Shown here: in pieces, positions 17,697-25,419 of the stretch
Layout: each line of letters begins with the position of its first letter
How positions within the stretch are numbered: the stretch's first letter is position 1
Assembly: GCA_008933765.1 (NCBI GenBank)
Contig: WBUK01000011.1
Location: forward strand, 62,001-126,000
Source of the DNA: Ignavibacteriaceae bacterium
GTDB lineage: Bacteria > Bacteroidota > Ignavibacteria > Ignavibacteriales > Ignavibacteriaceae
Direction: 5' to 3'
Length of the DNA: 64,000 nucleotides
Made by a program: the position numbers and the translations under genes
Notes under the pieces: model-generated
What the model was told of the DNA's origin: nothing
What the model saw: the letters and a program-made list of their open reading frames with translations, nothing else
The model's database searches: none

Positions 17697-18653
17697 ATGA
17701 AAATACCGGAACTTGACATTTACTCATTCGAGATAACCCTCGGTATGTTGGGGCGCTTTGAAACCCCAAAATATATGGGTTCTCTCCTTAAGGGTTCTTT
17801 CGCCTGGGCGTTCAGAAATATCGTTTGCGTTACGAAGCAGCCTACATGCGAGGGGTGCATGCTGAAAGATACATGCGCCTACTTCCGGATTTTTGAAACT
17901 GAAATCTCTGCCGGCCATATTCCATACTTAAAAGGGGTGCGCAAAGTACCGCATCCCTTTGTGCTTACGCCGCCACTTAACGGCAAAACCCTCTATGAGC
18001 CGGGCGAAAAGCTGAAAATTCAGCTGCGATTGTTCGGTTCTGCCGTGCAGTTGCTCCAATATTATGTTTTTGTCTTTCAGCAGATCGGAAAGCGCGGCTT
18101 CGGGAGGGCGGATACTTTGTTTGAGGTTTTGGAGTTCAACGCAGTCATAGGGAACGAAGTGGTGCCCGTGATAACTCCGGACGGCAAAACTATGACCGCC
18201 GATCTCCCAACTCTGAGAGTGCCTGCCGCCACTGAGGAGAATTTTATCGGCTTTCAAAGCGTTAATTTAGAGTTCACAACCCCCGTAAGGATTCAGGAGG
18301 CGGGCAAAGTGCTGCTGAAAAAAGACAATGTTACACCCGCCGTTATTCTGAACGGATTGTACAGACGCTATCTGGCACTGGCGGGGCTTTACGGCAACGG
18401 GGGTTTTTTGGATCAAAAACCGGATTTTCCTTATGAAGAGATTGAAGTCTCTTCCAATTCCCTTGCACCGTTCGACTGGGGGAGGTACTCGAATCGTCAG
18501 AAAAACTATTTGGATATGAGCGGTCTGATTGGCAGCATCTCTCTTTCCGGGAATATCCTCCCGGCAATTCCGTGGCTGTTGGCTGGCTCGCGCATAAATA
18601 TGGGCAAAAACACAGCCTACGGTCTGGGGCAATTTCGCGTGGTGCTGAGCTGA
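17697..18653 (+). CDS. cas6: Cas6 crRNA-processing endoribonuclease
   Basis: This 318-aa protein fits the Cas6 family with C-terminal domain PF10040. It has MGSLLKGSFAWAFRN near residue 27, a Cys cluster CEGCMLKDTC (52-61), HPFVLTPP, GKRGFGRAD, and the terminal Gly-rich MGKNTAYGLGQF. Cas6 cleaves the repeat transcript, which here would leave the 8-nt handle AUUACGAC. No His lies in the first 70 residues, so the catalytic base is not obvious. It is the last gene of the operon and is encoded apart from RT-Cas1, unlike Cas6-RT-Cas1 fusions. Confidence 0.9.
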   Translation: MKIPELDIYSFEITLGMLGRFETPKYMGSLLKGSFAWAFRNIVCVTKQPTCEGCMLKDTCAYFRIFETEISAGHIPYLKGVRKVPHPFVLTPPLNGKTLYEPGEKLKIQLRLFGSAVQLLQYYVFVFQQIGKRGFGRADTLFEVLEFNAVIGNEVVPVITPDGKTMTADLPTLRVPAATEENFIGFQSVNLEFTTPVRIQEAGKVLLKKDNVTPAVILNGLYRRYLALAGLYGNGGFLDQKPDFPYEEIEVSSNSLAPFDWGRYSNRQKNYLDMSGLIGSISLSGNILPAIPWLLAGSRINMGKNTAYGLGQFRVVLS

Positions 18654-19274
18654 AGGCTTTGCTGTCTTGGATTGACGGAAACTCCGGGAACTCTTGTGTC
18701 CGGGGCAATATCGTCTTGTGTTGAACTAAATGCTTAGCTAAAAGTTGAGTTAAAGACCAAGCGAAAGAACCGGAATTTTATGTTTGGGTAAAGTAAAGAT
18801 ACTATAGTATTTCCCCACAGAAACAACCCTGCACCACCAAGACACTTCTTCTATCCTGCCTTTCATTATGTGTGTTTTTTTTTACAGTTTTACCGGGGGC
18901 ACAACCCTTTTAAACCAACACTCCGAACTTGCCCAAACAATCACTTCATTTTTTATAATTTTCTGAATAGAAACTGTAAGTAACAATGGTTAAAATCTAA
19001 GTCAAAATTTTTACAAGTTTTAGTTATCATTATTATAACATGAAACGCCCCCGCCGGATGAAATCAAACATGCCAATTTCCTGTCCGGTCTGTCCTATCC
19101 TCTCGATGTTGTTATAATATGAAACGCCCCCGCCGGATGAAATCAAACATGCCAATTTCCTGTCCAATCGGTCCTGTCGTTTCGATGTTTTTAAGGTGTG
19201 TAACCCCTGTGCAGGGTTAAACCGGAAAGCACTTCAGGCACAGTTTGAAATCGTTTTTTAGGAGAATAAAAGAC
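18654..19274. other. Intergenic region between cas6 and leader 2
   Basis: No gene seen. It holds a 12-bp perfect palindrome ATACTATAGTAT at 18799-18810 and the 79-bp tandem repeat listed separately. No clear terminator follows cas6. Confidence 0.5.
19033..19190. repeat. 79-bp tandem duplication upstream of leader 2
   Basis: Two head-to-tail copies (19033-19111 and 19112-19190). The first 54 bp, including ATGAAACGCCCCCGCCGG, are almost identical; the last 25 bp differ at several positions. Not coding in any convincing frame. Confidence 0.9.
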
Positions 19275-19747
19275 CGTTTTCTCGTGAGAAAATTTGACCT
19301 TTTCGGGTTTTTCGCTCTAACTCTTTACAGTATAAGGGGTTAAGCCGCTTTTTTTGAAACTTTTGAAAAATTTAAAATTTCTCATGAGCACTTTTTGGGG
19401 GGTCTTCAAATCGCTCGTGAGAAAATCGGCATTTTTACCCTTCGATTTTGAGCCAAAAACGCAACTTTAAAAGGGCGATTTTCTCATGAGCACTTTTTCG
19501 ACGGGTTTTAAATCGCTCGTGAGAAAATTTTGAGTTTCCCAAATTGTGCGTTTTTGGGCTGTATTCCAACTTTTTGGGCGTTTTTTACCCATTTTTCGGT
19601 ACCTTTTTCGCCGATTTGTTGCAAAAAATTTTGTGCTCATGAGAAAATTTGAGGTTTTTTCCTATGTTATTTCATTATAATCACTTAAATTGTGTTAACC
19701 ATTTGGGGTTTTTTCTGAAACACTGCTAAGTGATTGTTCCATAAGCT
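19275..19747 (+). promoter_or_regulatory. CRISPR leader of array 2 (copy 2)
   Basis: Second copy of the 473-bp leader, exactly the same length as the other two and ending at the first repeat of array 2. Differences from copy 1 are single substitutions, for example CTCATGAG for CTCGTGAG in the last dyad. The terminal inverted repeat AATCACTTA/TAAGTGATT is kept. Confidence 0.85.
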
Positions 19748-20119
19748 CTTTAGTGGATTTGCCTTGACTTAAAAGGATTACGACTTAGAGATTGCGGCGT
19801 TGCTAAAGTACCGCCGTCTGTCTGTTGGGGCTTCAAGACTTTAGTGGATTTGCCTTGACTTAAAAGGATTACGACATCAGAGATGCTGCCTCTCTGATAC
19901 CCCAGCTTATCCTTTAGTGGATTTGCCTTGACTTAAAAGGATTACGACATTATCAATAGCTTTCGTGTCTATTTTATCAAAGTTATTTTTCCCTTTAGTG
20001 GATTTGCCTTGACTTAAAAGGATTACGACACTTCGGTAAGTTCATCACCCTCTTTGGGGTGATCATCCTTATCGATACACTTCTTTAGTGGATTTGCCTT
20101 GACTTAAAAGGATTACGAC
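19748..20119 (+). CRISPR. CRISPR array 2: 5 repeats, 4 spacers
   Basis: Repeats of the same 37-bp type start at 19748, 19839, 19912, 19993 and 20083; all look intact. Spacers are 54, 36, 44 and 53 bp. Spacer 2 holds ATCAGAGA/TCTCTGAT and spacer 4 holds ATCACCC/GGGTGAT as hairpins. On the minus strand spacer 4 reads KCIDKDDHPKEGDELTEV. The shortness suggests a young or rarely used array. Confidence 0.98.
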
Positions 20120-20348
20120 CCTGGAACTCACCTTGTTTGGTTCTCTTATCTTCTTATATTACTCCGTTGAAGTTTCAATTATTTTGGATTTTATGGCAAC
20201 TGTTATTTTGTAAAAATTCCGGTACATTAAAAAAACACAGAGTAACTCATCGTTACTATGCGCTTCGCGGTCTCCGGTTCATTCGGCAAATATGATAATC
20301 CGTTAAAAACAGAAAGCAACGAAAGGAAAAACCTTCGAGGGAGTTGAC

Positions 20349-22244
20349 ATGCAACTATTTTTAATATTTTTATCCCTTTATTTTTATTTTACTTTTTCAC
20401 CCGACGGGGTTGCGCAGTATCAAATAGAGTTCATCGAAGAATTCGATATGCCGGTTTTCACGAAAGAAGAGGATACCCTTTGGATTGGCGGCAAAGGTAA
20501 GTTGGTTAAATATGAGATAAACACGGGTAAAAAAACTGATTATGCCGCGGATTTAATCGATACCGTAATTAGCGAAATTGTCTTAGGTAACGGAGGGGTT
20601 AAATATATCCTTTTGAAATCGTCACGCCTCTTAACATTCAACGGCAACGGCTTCCGGACGATCAACACTTCTGATTCATCGGGATATAGAATCGATGATG
20701 TTGCCGTTGACCCAAACGGTTACCTGTGGTTTGCCAATACTGAAAAAGTGATTAAGTATCAGGATGGAAAATATATCTTGTTTAACTTACCGGAGGTTTC
20801 AAATTCTCTGAATGGTGCGGCAAAAAATTTAACGATAGCAAAAGACGGTACCGTTTGGGTTACAATCGAAATACCTCCTTTAATTGTCATGCGTGATCTC
20901 CCTACATTTGGAGAAGTTTATAACTTTGTAAAGACGAAAAACTCCGCCGGTTTTGTTCAATCTGAGCAGCTTTCAGCAGCGGTTCTGTTTTCTCAAAATG
21001 GGGAGGTATTTACAGCAGATTACTTAAATAACATCTATAAGTATCAAAACGGGAGGTGGTATCCCTCTAATAATCCCCTTATTACAGGATATTACAGAGA
21101 GGGAAAAAAGGTTTATCAGGAAACTCCTTTGTCGGAACAGGAACCTCAGGGTTGGTTTTCCCCCAAGTTAGTGGGGGAATTGCAGATTTACGGAAATGAA
21201 GGATGGTTTTCGCTGAGAAAAGGATTTATCTGCAGACTAAGGAACAAACCGGAGTATATTCAACTTAATCCGCTGGCGTACGGAAAGATGGAATTTTTCC
21301 TCAACCGGAAACGAGAGGTTGTCGGTAAGTTAGGGAACGACTATTACGGCATAAAAGCAGGTGAGTTGCGTAAACTCGCAGCTAACGAGAATGATACCGG
21401 TTCGGTTGTTGAAAAGGAAAACCCATTCTCTGAAGCGAGATTGCCCTTTTGGTTAGAAGATCGCGACTTATGGGTTTACGATTTTAATCCAAAAACAGAT
21501 TCGGTTCTGCTGAAAAAACTAAAGTCCAAAAATTCCAAATACCTTAAATTTCACGGTTCAAAATCAGTGGAGTTAATTTTACCGGAGGGAATTAAGGATA
21601 CTTACCCATCAAGTTTCACTTTTGATAACGAAGGTGTTCTGTGGGGTTTGGGTGGTCTTTCTGTACTGCGTTTGAAAAATGATAAATGGGAAAAATTTGC
21701 TGTTGAGATAGTTAATAAAACTCCCGTTAATAATACAGAAACCACCGGAGAAGATGCGCCTGAAGTATCCGGTTATTTGGCGAGGATCGTTGTAGATAAC
21801 AACAACCAAAAGTACTTGTGTGCTATAGAGGGTTTTTTTCGTCTGAATGATTCAATGAAATTAGAAATGTTGCAGCCGCACTTTGGGTTATACAGCGACA
21901 AACATTTCCGGTTTACCGGCGATTTAATTTTTGAGACTGAAAATTATTTATCAGGGCAGGAGCCACAAAACTATTTTTATTTTAAAAACGAGTTTATTGA
22001 TAATTTCTCGGGCAATTATTGTTTAGATGAAGAACGAAACCTGTGGACTGTCAGTAAATATCCGAGTGAGATAACGGTTTATTACGCTGATTCCGCTTAT
22101 AAAGGAAAAGAGAAGTTCAATATTTCGGGCATTCCTGACTTAAGTTTGGTCAAAAAAATTATGGCGGATAAATACTCCAACATTTGGGTGGTTCATTCAA
22201 GCGGGGTTAATGTGTATAACCGTGAGGGAGTTCGCTTTCAGTAA
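20349..22244 (+). CDS. Secreted beta-propeller-like protein between arrays 2 and 3
   Basis: This 631-aa protein starts with a hydrophobic signal-like segment (MQLFLIFLSLYFYF). The body shows repeated blade-like units of the two-component-regulator-propeller type, such as VAVDPNGYLWFANT, TIAKDGTVWVT and FTFDNEGVLWGLGG. It has no membrane anchor or output domain, so it is probably a periplasmic or exported binding protein of unknown ligand. GAGGGAG precedes the ATG. It is the only gene between arrays 2 and 3, about 230 bp after array 2 and 90 bp before leader 3. It shows no link to CRISPR function beyond position and may be host DNA split by array duplication. Confidence 0.75.
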   Translation: MQLFLIFLSLYFYFTFSPDGVAQYQIEFIEEFDMPVFTKEEDTLWIGGKGKLVKYEINTGKKTDYAADLIDTVISEIVLGNGGVKYILLKSSRLLTFNGNGFRTINTSDSSGYRIDDVAVDPNGYLWFANTEKVIKYQDGKYILFNLPEVSNSLNGAAKNLTIAKDGTVWVTIEIPPLIVMRDLPTFGEVYNFVKTKNSAGFVQSEQLSAAVLFSQNGEVFTADYLNNIYKYQNGRWYPSNNPLITGYYREGKKVYQETPLSEQEPQGWFSPKLVGELQIYGNEGWFSLRKGFICRLRNKPEYIQLNPLAYGKMEFFLNRKREVVGKLGNDYYGIKAGELRKLAANENDTGSVVEKENPFSEARLPFWLEDRDLWVYDFNPKTDSVLLKKLKSKNSKYLKFHGSKSVELILPEGIKDTYPSSFTFDNEGVLWGLGGLSVLRLKNDKWEKFAVEIVNKTPVNNTETTGEDAPEVSGYLARIVVDNNNQKYLCAIEGFFRLNDSMKLEMLQPHFGLYSDKHFRFTGDLIFETENYLSGQEPQNYFYFKNEFIDNFSGNYCLDEERNLWTVSKYPSEITVYYADSAYKGKEKFNISGIPDLSLVKKIMADKYSNIWVVHSSGVNVYNREGVRFQ

Positions 22245-22336
22245 GCGGAAAGATTTGGCGATATTTTCCCTTTTTTTGTCGGTTATTGGCGCCGGTTTCA
22301 GAGGGGTTTGATTAGGGAATTGCCGGTGAAAAAAGG

Positions 22337-22809
22337 CGTTTTCTCGTGAGAAAATTTGACCTTTTCGGGTTTTTCGCTCTAACTCTTTACAATATAAGGG
22401 GTTAAGCCGCTTTTTTTGAAACTTTTGAAAAATTTAAAATTTCTCATGAGCACTTTTTGGGGGGTCTTCAAATCGCTCGTGAGAAAATCGGCATTTTTAC
22501 CCTTCGATTTTGAGCCAAAAACGCAACTTTAAAAGGGCGATTTTCTCATGAGCACTTTTTCGACGGGTTTTAAATCGCTCGTGAGAAAATTTTGAGTTTC
22601 CCAAATTGTGCGTTTTTGGGCTGTATTCCAACTTTTTGGGCGTTTTTTACCCATTTTTCGGTACCTTTTTCGCCGATTTGTTGCAAAAAATTTTGTGCTC
22701 ATGAGAAAATTTGAGGTTTTTTCCTATGTTATTTCATTATAATCACTTAAATTGTATAAACCATTTGGGGTTTTTTCTGAAACACTGCTAAGTGATTGTT
22801 CCATAAGCT
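22337..22809 (+). promoter_or_regulatory. CRISPR leader of array 3 (copy 3)
   Basis: Third copy of the 473-bp leader, ending at the first repeat of array 3. It differs from copies 1 and 2 by a few substitutions only, for example TTTACAATATAAGG for TTTACAGTATAAGG. All six dyads and the terminal inverted repeat are present. Confidence 0.85.
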
Positions 22810-23897
22810 CTTTAGTGGATTTGCCTTGACTTAAAAGGATTACGACCCTTAGGGAGAAAACATACTGATTTTCAGTATCATCCTTTAGTGGATTTGCCTT
22901 GACTTAAAAGGATTACGACCTGATTGAGTTTGATTCCAGTATTTTTCTCATTTGAACCTCAAATTCTTTAGTGGATTTGCCTTGACTTAAAAGGATTACG
23001 ACAAGCGGGTGCACGGGGTGTTCTTTCACCGCCGTAAGGTTTAACACCCTCACTTTAGTGGATTTGCCTTGACTTAAAAGGATTACGACAATTAATATAG
23101 CCTCTACGATCGATCTATACATAGCCTATCCTTCTTTAGTGGATTTGCCTTGACTTAAAAGGATTACGACGTCATCGACCGCAATGGTCGTTTGTGTCTT
23201 TCCGCTCTCGGCTTTAGTGGATTTGCCTTGACTTAAAAGGATTACGACAATGGTGATTCACTGTACTCGTACGGAGCACTTAATGCTCCGCCGGTACCGT
23301 CTTTAGTGGATTTGCCTTGACTTAAAAGGATTACGACCATTAAAACGATATACTTCCCGTCCAGCTTTAGGATCTTTTTGATCCCTACCTTTAGTGGATT
23401 TGCCTTGACTTAAAAGGATTACGACAAATGAGATAGACGCACTTTCTGTCCATCTCTTCACGGCTTTAGTGGATTTGCCTTGACTTAAAAGGATTACGAC
23501 TCGTTTATTAACATTGCCATGCTGTCAATGGTTTGGTAACCACTTTAGTGGATTTGCCTTGACTTAAAAGGATTACGACCCCACAAGGATGGAGCTCCGA
23601 TGAAATTGTTGTTGTCTTTAGTGGATTTGCCTTGACTTAAAAGGATTACGACTCATGGCCCCACAAGGATGGGGCTCTGATGAAATTGTTACTGTTTTTC
23701 TTTAGTGGATTTGCCTTGACTTAAAAGGATTACGACCCCTCTATTCTGGACGTCAGTATCAGGCCTAAGCCTTCGATACTGTTTCTTTAGTGGATTTGCC
23801 TTGACTTAAAAGGATTACGACTTGCTAAAAACTGGGCTATTTCGCCCTTGATTTTCTTTTCTTTAGTGGATTTGCCTTGACTTAAAAGGATTAGAAA
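22810..23897 (+). CRISPR. CRISPR array 3: 14 repeats, 13 spacers
   Basis: Repeats of the same type start at 22810, 22883, 22966, 23053, 23134, 23212, 23301, 23389, 23464, 23543, 23616, 23700, 23785 and 23861. The last one is degenerate at its end (GGATTAGAAATT instead of GGATTACGAC), marking the trailer. Spacers 10 (23580-23615) and 11 (23653-23699) are variants of one target. On the minus strand spacer 4 (23090-23133) has AAGGA plus ATG and reads MYRSIVEAILI, and spacer 5 (23171-23211) reads ESGKTQTTIAVDD, a P-loop-like fragment. Confidence 0.98.
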
Positions 23898-24242
23898 TTT
23901 GGATGTATGAGAATGATTGCGCCCGGGGTACAGTTTTTTGTTTCGGCGAATTAAAACTTACCGATTACTGCTCAGCAATCACTCCCGTGATGTGCCTGAG
24001 TTTCCATATAAACACTCCCTCAAGCGGTAGATAAGCCTAAAAACCTCCCCCAAGCTGTACACAAATCAACGGCAGCCCAAAACCCCTGACCCACGGGTCA
24101 GAAACAAAACCACAACTGCTTAAAAATCAATCAGTAACAAACGCCGTAACCGGTGAAAAATATTTCAACACCGGCGAAAATCTGCCGCATAGCGATAAAT
24201 TTCATTAAATTTGGTAGGTAATTCAATAATTTTTTGCAGCTG
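23898..24242. other. Intergenic region after array 3
   Basis: I see no gene, array remnant or clear terminator here. The CRISPR island ends at about 23900 and ordinary chromosome begins. Confidence 0.5.
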
Positions 24243-25349
24243 ATGCGTTTTTTCCCTTTTTTTTCGCTTCCTGTTGTTGGTGCCCGTCGGAAAAGTGGCC
24301 TCCTTAGAAGCAACAGCGGACTTTTTTTTTCATTTCTTGTTGTTTGTGCGGTTTCGGTTTTTTTATCGGGTTGCTCTGAGGTTGCCTCTTCGGAGAATGA
24401 GAAACTGGTTGATCTTACGGGTGAGTGGAAATTCAGAATCGGTGATGACTCCGCCTACGCAGCGCTCGATTATGACGACAGCGACTGGGATACTATCCTG
24501 GTACCTTCATCATGGGAGAACCAGGGCTACCACGGCTACAACGGCTATGCGTGGTACCGGTATTCGTTCAACGGGAAATCTTCGCTGGCAAGCAAAAACC
24601 TCTCGCTGCACCTCGGTTATATCGATGATGTGGATGAAGTGTGGCTCAACGGAACTAAAATCGGCACTTCGGGAAATTTTCCGCCCGACTATACCACCGC
24701 TTACAACGCATACAGAATTTACTACCTCCCTTCATCTTTGGTAAATATAAACGCAAAAAATGTGATTGCCGTGCGCGTTTACGACGCACAGCTTGAAGGG
24801 GGGATTATTTCGGGCGACCCCGGCATCTTCGTGAACGAAAACTATATCCGCCCTGATTTTAACTTGGAAGGGAACTGGAAATTTACAGCGGGTGACTCTT
24901 CATTCTACAAAGACGACGAGATTCAGGATTCAGCGTGGAAAGAGGTATTCGTTCCTTCTTATATTGAGAATCAGGGGTTTTCGGAGTATCACGGCTTCGG
25001 GTGGTACAGATTTAAATTTGAATACCCGGAGCACGATACAAAAGCCCGCCTCCTTTTGCTGCTCGGTAAAATTGATGACTACGACGAGGTCTTCCTCAAC
25101 GGCAAACTGATAGGCAGAACGGGCAACTTAAATGATACGGTTCAGCAGACTCAAAACACGCGCGAAAGCGCTCAGAACCGGATTTACCAGATCCCGCCCG
25201 GGTTAATCAGAACGGGTCGCCTCAACACGCTTGCCGTCAGGGTTTTCGATGCTTTCGGGCAGGGAGGGATTTACTCGGGTCCCATCGGCATCATCAAAAA
25301 AGACCGCTACGACGCCTTCATCAGAAAGGCTTACGATAAGGATCAGTAG
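24243..25349 (+). CDS. Lipoprotein with two sugar-binding-like (GH2 N-domain type) modules
   Basis: A 368-aa protein with a long signal peptide ending in a lipobox LSGC (about residues 44-47). Two homologous beta-sandwich modules follow (about 55-205 and 208-360), each with GxWKFxxGD, a SWENQG/YIENQG block, WYR, DDxDEVxLNG, IG and AVRVxDAxxxGGI. This matches the jelly-roll domain found at the N-terminus of glycoside hydrolase family 2, but no catalytic domain is attached. It is probably an outer-membrane or periplasmic carbohydrate-binding lipoprotein. ATG 24243 is preferred over an upstream TTG. The 3' end, including the stop, is duplicated in tandem. Confidence 0.75.
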   Translation: MRFFPFFSLPVVGARRKSGLLRSNSGLFFSFLVVCAVSVFLSGCSEVASSENEKLVDLTGEWKFRIGDDSAYAALDYDDSDWDTILVPSSWENQGYHGYNGYAWYRYSFNGKSSLASKNLSLHLGYIDDVDEVWLNGTKIGTSGNFPPDYTTAYNAYRIYYLPSSLVNINAKNVIAVRVYDAQLEGGIISGDPGIFVNENYIRPDFNLEGNWKFTAGDSSFYKDDEIQDSAWKEVFVPSYIENQGFSEYHGFGWYRFKFEYPEHDTKARLLLLLGKIDDYDEVFLNGKLIGRTGNLNDTVQQTQNTRESAQNRIYQIPPGLIRTGRLNTLAVRVFDAFGQGGIYSGPIGIIKKDRYDAFIRKAYDKDQ

Positions 25350-25419
25350 TAATCGGCATCATCAAAAAAGACCGTTACGACGCCTTCATCAGAAAGGCTT
25401 ACGATAAGGATCAGTAGTA
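25284..25419. repeat. 68-bp tandem duplication of a gene 3' end
   Basis: Copies 25284-25351 and 25352-25419 differ at one base. Copy 1 encodes the C-terminus and stop of the lipoprotein. Copy 2, read on the other strand, encodes the last residues and the stop of the convergent NADH dehydrogenase. Confidence 0.95.

Noticed and set aside
19033-19190. Two-unit CRISPR array of a second type
   Set aside because: Only two units, with the variable parts still similar to each other; tandem duplication is simpler.
22913-23122. Minus-strand ORF across repeats of array 3
   Set aside because: Also a translation of repeats and spacers. Its first residues come from spacer 4 and are discussed as a target fragment, not as a gene.
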